From Gramella jeungdoensis (GTDB taxonomy: Bacteria > Bacteroidota > Bacteroidia > Flavobacteriales > Flavobacteriaceae): a stretch of DNA of 64,000 bases. Position numbers and translations under genes: made by a program. The stretch is taken from positions 372,001 to 436,000 of the forward strand of contig NZ_JAMSCK010000003.1 in assembly GCF_023805255.1 (NCBI RefSeq). The letters run 5' to 3'. Positions 25,474 through 34,467 of the stretch are shown here, piece by piece. The notes below the pieces were generated by a model. The model was not told the DNA's origin. It saw only the letters and a program-made list of their open reading frames with translations, and made no database searches. Position 1 is the first letter of the stretch, and each line of letters opens with the position of its first letter.

Positions 25474-25530
25474 CGTCATCCTGAACCTGGTTCAGGACTT
25501 CAAAGAAGCTGAAACCAGTTCAGCTTGACG
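25474..25530. repeat. REP-like double-hairpin intergenic repeat
   Basis: Two adjacent hairpins: CCTGAAC-CTG-GTTCAGG (25480-25496) and AAGCTGAA-ACCAG-TTCAGCTT (25506-25526). The ends CGTCA and TGACG are inverted, so the whole unit is one imperfect palindrome. The motif CGTCATCCTGAAC..GTTCAGG resembles a widespread Bacteroidetes intergenic repeat I recognise from other genomes. It directly follows atpG. Confidence 0.7.
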
Positions 25531-25535
25531 TTTAT

Positions 25536-26396
25536 TTATCCATTCAATGCTTCGGCACCACCAACGATCTCAAGGATTTCATTAGTAATAGAAGCCTGTC
25601 TTGCTTTGTTATAAGAAAGTTTAAGATCATCCCTAAGCTCTTTCGCGTTATCTGTTGCCTTATGCATCGCGGTCATACGCGCACCGTGCTCTGCAGCAAA
25701 AGAATCTCTAAGCGCCTTGAAAAGCTGCATTTTAAGAGATTTTGGGATAAGGTCTTTAACTATCTCCAGTTTTGAAGGTTCAAAGATATAATCCAGTTGT
25801 TTGTTGCTATCGCTTTCAACAGTCTGTATTGGCAGAAACTGCTCGTCCATAACTATCTGAGTGGCGGCATTCTTGAACTGGTTGTAAACGATATCTATTT
25901 TATCGTATTTACCCTCGACGAATTTCTCCATCAGATCTTCGGCGATTTCAGAAACATTTTCGAAAGTCAGTTCATCAAAAATCCCATTGTTGTTCTTATA
26001 AACATCATAGGACTTTTTAAGGATATCGTTGGCTTTCTTACCTAAGGTAAGGACTTCAACTTCTTTCCCCTGATATTCCTCCTGTATCTTACTTTTTACC
26101 TTCTTGATGATGTTGGTGTTAAAAGCTCCTGCCAATCCCTTATTTGAGGAAATAGCAACGATAAGAACCTTTTTCACCTCGCGTTCCTCGGCATACTTGC
26201 TTCCGGAATCATCATCAAGAGTAGCACTTAAATCCTGTAGCAACTGGGTTAGCTTTTCAGCGTAAGGTCTCATGGAAGTGATCGCATCCTGAGCCTTACT
26301 CAACTTTGCAGCCGATACCATCTTCATGGCACTGGTGATCTGCATTGTTGAAGATACCGAGGTAATCCTGCTACGTAATTCTTTTAAGTTTGCCAT
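25536..26396 (-). CDS. atpG: ATP synthase F1 gamma subunit
   Basis: A 286-residue rotor subunit. The N-terminal helix ANLKELRSRITSVSSTMQITSAMKMVSAAKL and the C-terminal helix ARMTAMHKATDNAKELRDDL are the conserved coiled-coil pair that turns inside the F1 head. It is last of the six-gene unit, 45 bp after atpA. No beta or epsilon gene follows. Confidence 0.97.
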   Translation of the reverse strand: MANLKELRSRITSVSSTMQITSAMKMVSAAKLSKAQDAITSMRPYAEKLTQLLQDLSATLDDDSGSKYAEEREVKKVLIVAISSNKGLAGAFNTNIIKKVKSKIQEEYQGKEVEVLTLGKKANDILKKSYDVYKNNNGIFDELTFENVSEIAEDLMEKFVEGKYDKIDIVYNQFKNAATQIVMDEQFLPIQTVESDSNKQLDYIFEPSKLEIVKDLIPKSLKMQLFKALRDSFAAEHGARMTAMHKATDNAKELRDDLKLSYNKARQASITNEILEIVGGAEALNG

Positions 26397-26441
26397 TTGT
26401 TATAATTATCAATTCAAAATTTTGAATTCTGAATTTTAAAT

Positions 26442-28022
26442 TTAGTTCTTGTATTTAGACGAAAGCTCTTTGGCAACCGATGTCAACGTATCGGTAACTT
26501 CATCTGTAAGTTTTCCTGCTTTAAGAGTGTCAAGAACACCTCTGTGCTTAGCATTTAGGTATTCAAGATAATCCTGCTCAAACTCTTTTACCTTATCTAC
26601 AGGAACGTCTCTAAGAAGGTTCTTAGAACCTGCATAGATGATCGCGATCTGGTTTTCTACCGGATAAGGATCGTTTTGTCCCTGCTTAAGGATCTCCACG
26701 TTACGCTTACCTTTTGAGATGACATTCATGGTAGCCGCATCAAGATCAGATCCAAACTTGGCGAATGCTTCAAGTTCACGGTACTGAGCCTGGTCAAGCT
26801 TCAGGGTACCTGCAACTTTCTTCATAGACTTGATCTGTGCAGAACCACCAACACGGGATACAGAGATACCCACATCAATCGCAGGACGTACACCTGAGTT
26901 GAAAAGATCTGATGTTAAGAAGATCTGTCCATCGGTAATCGAAATTACGTTTGTTGGAATATATGCAGAAACGTCACCTGCCTGAGTCTCGATAATTGGA
27001 AGAGCGGTAAGAGATCCGCCTCCTTTTACTTTATCTTTAAGAACATCAGGAAGGTCGTTCATTTGTTTTGCAATATCATCATCGGCTATCACCTTAGCTG
27101 AACGCTCAAGCAATCTTGAGTGAAGGAAGAAAACGTCCCCTGGGTATGCTTCACGTCCTGGTGGACGACGAAGTAGAAGGGATACCTCACGATAAGCAAC
27201 AGCCTGCTTGGAAAGATCATCATATACGATCAAAGCAGGACGACCTGTATCTCTGAAGTATTCACCGATCGCTGCACCTGCAAAAGGAGCATAAACCTGC
27301 ATTGGAGCAGGATCTGATGCATTCGCAGCAACAATGGTAGTATAAGCGAGAGCACCTTTATCTTCAAGAGTCTTGGCAATAGCCGCAACCGTAGAAGCTT
27401 TCTGCCCTATAGCCACATATATACAGTATACCGGTTCACCGGCATCATAAAATTCTTTCTGGTTAAGAATTGTATCGATACAAACAGTAGTCTTACCTGT
27501 CTGACGGTCACCAATCACAAGCTCACGCTGACCTCTTCCTACAGGTACCATCGCATCAATAGATTTAATACCTGTTTGAAGTGGTTCACTTACAGGTTGA
27601 CGATAGATTACCCCAGGAGCCTTACGCTCAAGTGGCATTTCATAAGTTTCACCTTCAATAGCTCCCTTACCATCAATCGGGTTTCCAAGAGTATCAACCA
27701 CACGGCCAACAATTCCTTCTCCAACTTTGATAGAAGCGATACGCTGAGTTCTTTTTACCGTAGAGCCTTCTTTGATCTCTTTAGCAGGACCTAAAAGTAC
27801 TACCCCAACATTGTCTTCTTCAAGGTTAAGAACGATTCCCTCAAGACCGCTTTCAAACTGAACCAATTCTCCGTACTGAGCATTAGCCAGCCCATATACG
27901 TTAGCAATACCGTCACCTACGGTTAGAACGGTACCTACTTCGTCTAGAGAGGCCTTGGATTCAAAACCTGATAATTGTTGTTTTAATATTGCTGATACTT
28001 CAGCAGGATTTACTTCTGCCAT
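26442..28022 (-). CDS. atpA: ATP synthase F1 alpha subunit
   Basis: A 526-residue subunit with the P-loop GDRQTGKTT (171-179) and the alpha signature region [35 protein letters not shown]. It carries the non-catalytic nucleotide site. It follows atpH by 45 bp. The catalytic beta subunit is not encoded in the window. Confidence 0.98.
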   Translation of the reverse strand: MAEVNPAEVSAILKQQLSGFESKASLDEVGTVLTVGDGIANVYGLANAQYGELVQFESGLEGIVLNLEEDNVGVVLLGPAKEIKEGSTVKRTQRIASIKVGEGIVGRVVDTLGNPIDGKGAIEGETYEMPLERKAPGVIYRQPVSEPLQTGIKSIDAMVPVGRGQRELVIGDRQTGKTTVCIDTILNQKEFYDAGEPVYCIYVAIGQKASTVAAIAKTLEDKGALAYTTIVAANASDPAPMQVYAPFAGAAIGEYFRDTGRPALIVYDDLSKQAVAYREVSLLLRRPPGREAYPGDVFFLHSRLLERSAKVIADDDIAKQMNDLPDVLKDKVKGGGSLTALPIIETQAGDVSAYIPTNVISITDGQIFLTSDLFNSGVRPAIDVGISVSRVGGSAQIKSMKKVAGTLKLDQAQYRELEAFAKFGSDLDAATMNVISKGKRNVEILKQGQNDPYPVENQIAIIYAGSKNLLRDVPVDKVKEFEQDYLEYLNAKHRGVLDTLKAGKLTDEVTDTLTSVAKELSSKYKN

Positions 28023-28067
28023 AATTATTCAAGATAAAATGGCACGACTATGCCGCACCTGTTTTAA

Positions 28068-28622
28068 TTAAATTTTTGAAACGTATGTGTTGTCTTTTAA
28101 TTCTCTTTTTAGCCTCGTTAAGTTTCTCGATACACTTGCATCATACTGCAAGTCTCCTATTCTTAACACAAAACCACCAATAATATCTTCATCAACGATA
28201 TTCTTGATAGTAGCACCAGAACCGGTAAGCTCTTTTACTTTGGATAGAACAGCCGATTCCAATTCTTTATTTAGAGGTACAGCGGTGGTTACTACAGCCT
28301 GCTGTACATTGTTCATTTCATTATACTGAATGATATACTGCCTTGCTACAAGATGAAGAATATTTATTCTCCCGTTCTCCAGAAGTATATCTATAGCACC
28401 TTTTGTAACTGCGTCAAGATCCTTGAAGATCTCGAGCAGGGCGCTCTTTTTAATACTATTCTTAACAACAGGACTTGTAAGCATATTCTCAAGATCCCTG
28501 CTATTAAGAACAGTCTGGGAAATTGAGTGCATATCCTTGTGTACGGCTTCTGCCGATTTCTTATCCTTTGCTAGTGAAAGGATCGCCTTTGCATATCTCT
28601 GTGCAGCTCTGGTTCCTCTCAT
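28068..28622 (-). CDS. atpH: ATP synthase F1 delta subunit
   Basis: A 184-residue peripheral-stalk subunit. N-terminal helical bundle (AAQRYAKAILSLAKDKKS) and C-terminal LIGGFVLRIGDLQYDASV-type strand (here DEDIIGGFVLRIGD) are conserved. It links the b subunit to the top of F1. It begins 3 bp after the atpF stop. Confidence 0.95.
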   Translation of the reverse strand: MRGTRAAQRYAKAILSLAKDKKSAEAVHKDMHSISQTVLNSRDLENMLTSPVVKNSIKKSALLEIFKDLDAVTKGAIDILLENGRINILHLVARQYIIQYNEMNNVQQAVVTTAVPLNKELESAVLSKVKELTGSGATIKNIVDEDIIGGFVLRIGDLQYDASVSRNLTRLKRELKDNTYVSKI

Positions 28623-28625
28623 AGT

Positions 28626-29120
28626 TTAGTTAAGCTTAGCTTCACCAAGCATCTTTTCGATCATTTGGTGTTGTTCTTCTTTGCTTGATAGCTCTTTACG
28701 CACTACTTTTTCAGCAATTTCTACTGAAAGCTCTGCTACCTGATTCTTTAATTCGGCCATTGCAGATTGCTTTTCAAGCTCGATGCTTCTTTTGGCATCG
28801 GCAACGATCTTATCAGCCTTCGCTTTCGCTTCTTCAGAAGCATCAGCAATAGTCTTTTCTTTTAACTCACGGGCTTCCTTTAAGATCGCATCTCTCTCGG
28901 CACGAGCTTCTTTCAGTAACTGATCGTTATCAGCCTTAAGGTTCTGCATTTCCTTACGGGCATTTTCAGCCGAAGCCAGTGCATCGTTAATAGACTGTTC
29001 CCTGTTTCTTACTGAATTAAGAATAGGTTTCCAGGCGAATTTGGCCATGATAAACAATAGTACCAAAAACACGATGGTCTGCCAGAAAAACAAGCCAAAT
29101 TCGGGAGTTATTAATTCCAT
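28626..29120 (-). CDS. atpF: ATP synthase F0 b subunit
   Basis: A 164-residue peripheral-stalk subunit: one N-terminal TM helix (about 8-26, FGLFFWQTIVFLVLLFIMAKF) followed by a long charged coiled coil. The segment WKPILNSVRNREQSINDALA is typical. Normal length for a single b subunit; no b' is present. Confidence 0.96.
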   Translation of the reverse strand: MELITPEFGLFFWQTIVFLVLLFIMAKFAWKPILNSVRNREQSINDALASAENARKEMQNLKADNDQLLKEARAERDAILKEARELKEKTIADASEEAKAKADKIVADAKRSIELEKQSAMAELKNQVAELSVEIAEKVVRKELSSKEEQHQMIEKMLGEAKLN

Positions 29121-29205
29121 AATTTTAAATAATAATAGTTAAAAACATCATCTAAAAAAGTCCTTTCGCAACCAACCGTTGCGAAAGGAGCTCTTTTGAA
29201 ATTAA

Positions 29206-29427
29206 TTATCTTAGTACACCTAGTAAAGAGGCAACAACCCCGAAAAGGGCAACACCTTCTACAAGTGCAGCAGCAATAATCATAGCTGTCTGGATTTTTC
29301 CAGAAGCTTCTGGCTGACGTGCGATAGCATCCATGGCAGAACCACCGATTTTACCTACACCTACTCCGGCTCCTAGAACCGCTAGTCCAGCTCCTAAAGC
29401 TGCAAGACCTACATACAATAATTCCAT
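29206..29427 (-). CDS. atpE: ATP synthase F0 c subunit
   Basis: A 73-residue hairpin of two TM helices with glycine repeats (GAGLAVLGAGVGVGKIGG), polar loop ARQPE and the ion-binding glutamate E57 in ALVEGVALFG. The residues of a sodium-type site (Gln in helix 1, Ser after Glu) are absent, so proton coupling is likely. It is 24 bp after atpB and 85 bp before atpF. Confidence 0.97.
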   Translation of the reverse strand: MELLYVGLAALGAGLAVLGAGVGVGKIGGSAMDAIARQPEASGKIQTAMIIAAALVEGVALFGVVASLLGVLR

Positions 29428-29451
29428 AGTTGAAAAAATTAAAAATTAAAA

Positions 29452-30546
29452 TTAATGATGTTCATGTTCCTCAACTGCCATCCCGATAAACAGGGCGGAC
29501 AGAATCGTAAAAATAAACGCTTGAAGGAATGCTACCAGCAATTCCAATACTGTTATAAATAAGGCGAAAGGAACCGAAATTCCGGCAACGCCTGCATGTT
29601 CTAATATAAATATCAACCCGATCAAACTCAGGATAATGATGTGTCCCGCGGTAATGTTCGCAAAAAGACGAATCATAAGTGCAATTGGCTTAATGAATAA
29701 TCCTGCTCCTTCCACGATCGCCAGAATTGGCTTCACCCATGTTGGAATACCAGGCATCCAGAAGGTGTGCTTCCAGAAATGTTTGTTTCCATTCACGAAG
29801 ATCAGCACCAAAGTGAACAATCCAAGAGACACAGTAACTGCTATGTTTCCGGTTACGTTAGCCGCTCCGGGAAGAAGCCCCATTAAGTTGGTGATCCAGA
29901 TAAAAAAGAAAACCGTTAACAGGAATGGCATAAACTTCATATACTTTTTCTCACCTAGCTGTGGGATTGCAATCTCATCTCTTACAAAAAGAACCAGTGT
30001 CTCAAGAACGTTGTTAAATCCTTTTGGAGCATGCTCATGCTTCTTATGATGTCTTGCAAGTCCTATCCAGAAGAAAAGGATCATTAGAATAACCGTAAGG
30101 AACATTGCTGCCACGTTCTTCGTGATAGAGAGATCCCATGGTTTACTTGCGTTCAACGGATGATGCTCTTCATCAAACTCTACAGTTTCCGCACCGGCAT
30201 TCAACCGATAAATATCCTCATGAAGATTTACGAAGCGCATGCCGTCCTTTTCCACCACATGGTGGCCTTCGGTATCGTGATGAAATTCACTGGACATGAA
30301 AGTAACCAGTCCATTTTCAGTATAAAGTATTACAGGTAATGGCAGAGTGATTGAATTTTCTCCTTCTCCAAAAAAGTGCCAGCCGTGCGCATCACCAATG
30401 TGGTGCATGATCATCTCGGTCGCATTAAATTCCTCTTCCCCGGGAGTTTCACCTTCTTTACTCTCACCAGCAAAAATATTCAAAGGGAGTAAGGCAAAGC
30501 CTAGTGCAAGGATCACTATAATCTTGAAAGATTTATGTGCTGTCAT
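29452..30546 (-). CDS. atpB: ATP synthase F0 a subunit with long N-terminal extension
   Basis: A 364-residue a subunit, longer than the ~270 residues of E. coli. It starts with a signal-like segment (8-26), then a ~110-residue, His- and Glu-rich extracytoplasmic region (about 27-140), then the usual membrane domain with the essential arginine R293 (ALMIRLFANITAGH). It ends in EEHEHH. Long N-termini occur in Bacteroidetes homologues. It is first in the atp unit. Confidence 0.96.
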   Translation of the reverse strand: MTAHKSFKIIVILALGFALLPLNIFAGESKEGETPGEEEFNATEMIMHHIGDAHGWHFFGEGENSITLPLPVILYTENGLVTFMSSEFHHDTEGHHVVEKDGMRFVNLHEDIYRLNAGAETVEFDEEHHPLNASKPWDLSITKNVAAMFLTVILMILFFWIGLARHHKKHEHAPKGFNNVLETLVLFVRDEIAIPQLGEKKYMKFMPFLLTVFFFIWITNLMGLLPGAANVTGNIAVTVSLGLFTLVLIFVNGNKHFWKHTFWMPGIPTWVKPILAIVEGAGLFIKPIALMIRLFANITAGHIIILSLIGLIFILEHAGVAGISVPFALFITVLELLVAFLQAFIFTILSALFIGMAVEEHEHH

Positions 30547-30589
30547 AGTACCTGTTCTACTTAAAAATTATGGGCTCTAAATTTCCGTG

Positions 30590-30597
30590 CAAAGGTA
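30590..30597 (-). promoter_or_regulatory. -7 promoter element before atpB
   Basis: The minus strand reads TACCTTTG, a full TAnnTTTG match, 43 bp before the atpB start and inside the 135-bp gap that separates it from the DUF6168-like gene. It suggests atpBEFHAG can be transcribed on its own. Confidence 0.5.
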
Positions 30598-30681
30598 TAC
30601 TTTTAATTTTTATCTGAAAGCCCCACCTGTAATTTTTTAGACCTTTCAATAATTTTAACGATTTTACTGAAATACAGGTGT

Positions 30682-31065
30682 TTATTTAATATTGATCAGT
30701 CTTACCGCGTAAATAGTTTCGAAGATCAGGAATAAAAAATAGGGAATAAAAAAAGCGATTATATCATCAAAAGGATGAGGGGTATCGCTGAGCATCATAG
30801 GGAGAAGAAAAAGAACAGCGGCCAACATCTTAAAAAGACTGCACCCCATGAATGCAAAACCTGTTTTATCCCTGAAGGTATTGTGAACGTAAATGAGAAA
30901 CAGGTAGATAAGCAATGTCGCGATCACATGAAAACTATAGATCGAGACCGTAGAATAATATAAATCGGCTTCCAGAAAATAGTTTATGAGGGCAAATTGT
31001 ATTCCAAAAAGCAATAGGGAAAATGGAATGAAGTACCGCAAAAAAGGCATCAGCTTATCTTTCAT
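30682..31065 (-). CDS. Small integral membrane protein, DUF6168-like
   Basis: A 127-residue protein with four predicted TM helices (about 10-30, 40-60, 70-90, 100-120). I think it belongs to DUF6168, found in the same place in other Flavobacteriia, but this is from memory. It overlaps atpZ by one base. Position upstream of atpB suggests an AtpI-like role in ATP synthase assembly or ion supply; there is no direct evidence. Confidence 0.65.
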   Translation of the reverse strand: MKDKLMPFLRYFIPFSLLLFGIQFALINYFLEADLYYSTVSIYSFHVIATLLIYLFLIYVHNTFRDKTGFAFMGCSLFKMLAAVLFLLPMMLSDTPHPFDDIIAFFIPYFLFLIFETIYAVRLINIK

Positions 31066-31283
31066 TATTCGTCTTCATTCAGGTTTTTCACGCCCCGGTA
31101 TACCTGATAAAGGGCTATAAAAACGCCGAGTAGTGACAGAGAGATGGTATACATTGAATATTTGTTGGGATATTTGCCATCAAGCCATACCCCAACGAAC
31201 ACTCCTGCGGCTATTGTAATTCCCATTTGAAAAGCAATATTTACAAACTGGAGATACTTGTTACGCTGATCTTTTTTCATCAT
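31065..31283 (-). CDS. atpZ: AtpZ/AtpI-family protein
   Basis: A 72-residue protein with two TM helices and the family pattern (MGITIAAGVFVGVWLDGKYP, then SLLGVFIALYQVYRGVKNL). AtpZ/AtpI proteins help assemble the c-ring or carry Mg/Ca. It overlaps the upstream bactofilin gene by 23 bp in another frame, so the two are likely coupled. Confidence 0.85.
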   Translation of the reverse strand: MMKKDQRNKYLQFVNIAFQMGITIAAGVFVGVWLDGKYPNKYSMYTISLSLLGVFIALYQVYRGVKNLNEDE

Positions 31284-31659
31284 CCTTTTTAAGGGGTTTA
31301 ACTCCCCCGTTCATTTCACAGGTAGCATTGAATACCGCACCTGGTTCTACGGCGAGCTTACCTGCAACCACTTCTCCTTCAATATTTGCAGGACTTCTTA
31401 AAGTTAAGGTTCCTTTGACAAATAATTTGCCTTTGAACCTTCCTTCAATGTCGGCATTTTCACATTCCAGAGTACCACTAATAAGGCCTCCTTCACTAAT
31501 TACGACTTTTCCGGGAGTCTTTAAGCTTCCTTCAAGTGTTCCTTCAATTCTAAAGCATCCTTTTCCTGAAATTTCTCCAGTGATCAGAGTGCCAGCGGCA
31601 ATACGGTTTTGTTGGTTTTGGTCGGTTGTAGGTTTGGTTTTTTTGGGGTCTGAAAACAT
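31261..31659 (-). CDS. Bactofilin (polymer-forming cytoskeletal protein)
   Basis: A 132-residue bactofilin. A short disordered N-terminus (1-20) precedes the right-handed beta-helix core with repeated I-x-G/L-x-G units (GTLITGEISGKGCFRIEGTLEGSL, ISGTLECENADIEGRFKGKL). Bactofilins polymerise without nucleotide and organise cell-wall enzymes or shape. It follows sprE by 11 bp and overlaps atpZ. Confidence 0.92.
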   Translation of the reverse strand: MFSDPKKTKPTTDQNQQNRIAAGTLITGEISGKGCFRIEGTLEGSLKTPGKVVISEGGLISGTLECENADIEGRFKGKLFVKGTLTLRSPANIEGEVVAGKLAVEPGAVFNATCEMNGGVKPLKKDDEKRSA

Positions 31660-31670
31660 AGTAGTAGGGT

Positions 31671-34214
31671 TTAGTTATTGTCCATGTAAGTTCTTAAATT
31701 TTTCTTAATTTGTACAATTCTATAATTTTCCGTGGACAAAACAAAGGCTTCCCTATCTATTTTATAATTTTTATTTTTTTTCAATAATTCCTCAAAGCCC
31801 AGAGCTTTAGATTCAGTTTCCAGCCCATGTACAACAACAAAAGACTGTTCAGGACTGTAAACATCTACAGATACCGAGAGTTGGGAATAATTAAGTTCTG
31901 CTATGGCTTTTTCTATTGAATCTTTGAGTTGAGCAGCCATATCCCTTTCATTTTCCTCGAGAGGGTAAATAAGCTTAAAATTATTTTGAAGACTATCCCT
32001 GTTGAATTCCTGGACTTTTAACTGAGGAATACTTGTGTTAAGAAGTTTCTGGGCCTTACGGCCTTCCTCGGTCTGCGGATATGTAAGCGCCACATAATTC
32101 AAAGCCTTCTCATATGCATCCAGCCCCAAGAGCCTTCCCGTGGCCTGTGCCTTCAGAAGCTCGAGTTTGGGAATTATCGGATCTCCGGTAAATCTGGAGA
32201 TATACTCATTGGCCGTCTCGATGACTTCTTCATATTCCTGATCTTTATACTTTTCAAAAAGAGCTTTGTATAGGAGGTCGGGACTGTTTTCGTCTTCCTG
32301 CACACTTTCGGGATTCAGAATAAATGCCGCGTATCTCGAATCCGGATAATTCTGAAGTATATCATTTTTGATCTGCTCTTGCTTCTGCAGATCACCCTGA
32401 GCTCCATATATTTTGTAAAGGTTATACTTGGCAGGCAGAATAAGACGTTCTGCTGGATCATTCTCCAGAAGAAATTCAAGTCTTTCAGCAGCCAGATCGT
32501 ATTCGCCGTAATTCTCATTATAAATAATCCCTAATTGATAATATGCCAGGTTACGCTGCGTCGCCAGGCTGTCCAAAACAGACCTTTCCCCTGGGATCCT
32601 CATCACGTATTCCATAGGATCATAAAGAGGATTATTATCAAGATTGATATCCATAATCCGTTCCTGCGCATTTATTGAGCTTTGATTAAGAGCATTGGAT
32701 CCCCATCTCCAGTTATCTGCAAGTTCCCTGCTTCCCCAGACTCTTAAAAATTCCTGGGCACCTCTTGAAACACGAAGCGGATTATAAAAGTAGAAGGTAT
32801 TTGCTGAATTGGTTCCATCAGCTGGCGGAAGGGCATTAGCTGATGGAAAATTGTTCTCAGGGCCAATACTGGCCGTATAGACCGGAAGTTCCCCTGCTTC
32901 CATTTCTTTGATCGCTTTGGCCTTCAGCTCGTCGGTATAATCGGTGAAATATGCGACCTGTTCATCTTCTGAAAGTGAAGCCAGATAAAGTATGCTGTCG
33001 GTTTCTTCTGCCATATTCTCATACTTAATCACATCTTCCAGGTTCTCACGTTTTTTCTTTATGGTCCTGAATTCGAGTAAATCTGGCGACATATAGGTAA
33101 GCGTGCTGTCAAAATATTTTCCGGCATCCTGGTAATTGGCCCTGTCAAAATTGACATTGGCCAGAATCTCGTAATTAATTGATTTAAGATAAATATCACT
33201 TGAAGGAGACCTCAGCGATTTATTGTAATATTCGATGGCTTTATCTGTTGAATCCAGCCTGGTGTAATATTCCCCTAACTGAAAATATATCTTATCGAGA
33301 TACGGCCGGTTTTCACGATCTTCTTCTAACTCGGTGAGAAGTTCAAGAAGGTATTCTTCATTTCCTGAATTGAAATCAAAGTTCCTGGCCTTCTGAACAT
33401 ACGCATTTACATAGTAGATACGCGGCGATTTTCGGTTAAGATCGATCACTTCATCAAAAGCTGCATTTGCAGTTGCTGTTTCTCCAAGCCTGTTATGTAA
33501 CTGTCCCAGGATATAGAAGTAACGGCCTTTTTCAGCATTAATATCGGTAAAATCTGCCGCATTGTATAGTGGGGCCACGGCACTGTCTATCTGATTAAGA
33601 TTGATATAGGCCTGAGCCAGGCTTGCGCTTGCATCGGCCAGATCCTGATCATCAAGACGATCGGAATCCAGTATCTTCTTCAGATTCTTAATGGCAAGCT
33701 TTTCATTTCCAAGGCGGATATTGGTCTTTTCGCGCCATATTCTCGCATGCGTGATATTATCACTCGCAGGGTACCGGTAAAGGATATAATTGAAAGCATC
33801 CAGTGCAGGAATGAACCGCTGATCGAAATATCTGGCCTTACCAAGAAGTAAATAGGCTTCATCCATCTGCGGATTCCGTTCCTTGCCACCTATCTGCATA
33901 GAATGTTTCTGGATGGCCTTAACGGCTTTTTCTTCTGCCCGTCCAAAATTCTGGTTCCGGACACTATCCGGTAACAGGATCTTATCATCCACATCCAGGC
34001 GTTCTATCGGAAGTATGTCCCAGTAATTATCGGCATAGTTCTGGTTGATCTCTTCCCTCCCCTGTTCTAACGCCAGCTGACCATTATACAGCGTATTATA
34101 TTCTGCAGTAACAGCATGATAATTACGATTTACAAATGAGTCTTTTTTCCTTGAGCAACTCCAGATAATGATTGACAACAATAAGAAAAATAATATTCGG
34201 GTTATCGGCTTCAA
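31671..34214 (-). CDS. sprE: T9SS/gliding lipoprotein SprE (PorW)
   Basis: About 847 residues from a TTG start at 34214, chosen because it gives a compact lipoprotein signal with lipobox IWSC (C20); an in-frame ATG at 34313 would add 33 residues. The body is a chain of TPR-like repeats, with the N-terminal NRNYHAVTAEYNTLYNGQLAL conserved in SprE/PorW. It supports type IX secretion and gliding in Flavobacterium and Porphyromonas. With gldH at 6 kb it marks a gliding, T9SS-bearing organism. It heads the sprE-bactofilin-atpZ-DUF6168 run. Confidence 0.9.
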   Translation of the reverse strand: MKPITRILFFLLLSIIIWSCSRKKDSFVNRNYHAVTAEYNTLYNGQLALEQGREEINQNYADNYWDILPIERLDVDDKILLPDSVRNQNFGRAEEKAVKAIQKHSMQIGGKERNPQMDEAYLLLGKARYFDQRFIPALDAFNYILYRYPASDNITHARIWREKTNIRLGNEKLAIKNLKKILDSDRLDDQDLADASASLAQAYINLNQIDSAVAPLYNAADFTDINAEKGRYFYILGQLHNRLGETATANAAFDEVIDLNRKSPRIYYVNAYVQKARNFDFNSGNEEYLLELLTELEEDRENRPYLDKIYFQLGEYYTRLDSTDKAIEYYNKSLRSPSSDIYLKSINYEILANVNFDRANYQDAGKYFDSTLTYMSPDLLEFRTIKKKRENLEDVIKYENMAEETDSILYLASLSEDEQVAYFTDYTDELKAKAIKEMEAGELPVYTASIGPENNFPSANALPPADGTNSANTFYFYNPLRVSRGAQEFLRVWGSRELADNWRWGSNALNQSSINAQERIMDINLDNNPLYDPMEYVMRIPGERSVLDSLATQRNLAYYQLGIIYNENYGEYDLAAERLEFLLENDPAERLILPAKYNLYKIYGAQGDLQKQEQIKNDILQNYPDSRYAAFILNPESVQEDENSPDLLYKALFEKYKDQEYEEVIETANEYISRFTGDPIIPKLELLKAQATGRLLGLDAYEKALNYVALTYPQTEEGRKAQKLLNTSIPQLKVQEFNRDSLQNNFKLIYPLEENERDMAAQLKDSIEKAIAELNYSQLSVSVDVYSPEQSFVVVHGLETESKALGFEELLKKNKNYKIDREAFVLSTENYRIVQIKKNLRTYMDNN

Positions 34215-34467
34215 AATCTGTTTCTTTTCCAGGTTAGAATAACTAATTATTTCGAAATTTAGTATAAAAGTAAGTTTCTTTTTCCAAATCAGATTCATTA
34301 CAAAATAATTCAAAGAAAGCTCCTGTTTTTTTGAAATTTAATGAAGATACAAAAACAATATCGTCTCTTTTATGTTATTTTATCAATTTTTTGATTCTAT
34401 TTATAAGTATTTGATAAATTATTCTCGTTTTTTAATATATTTAATTATCACTTTTTAAATATTTAAA

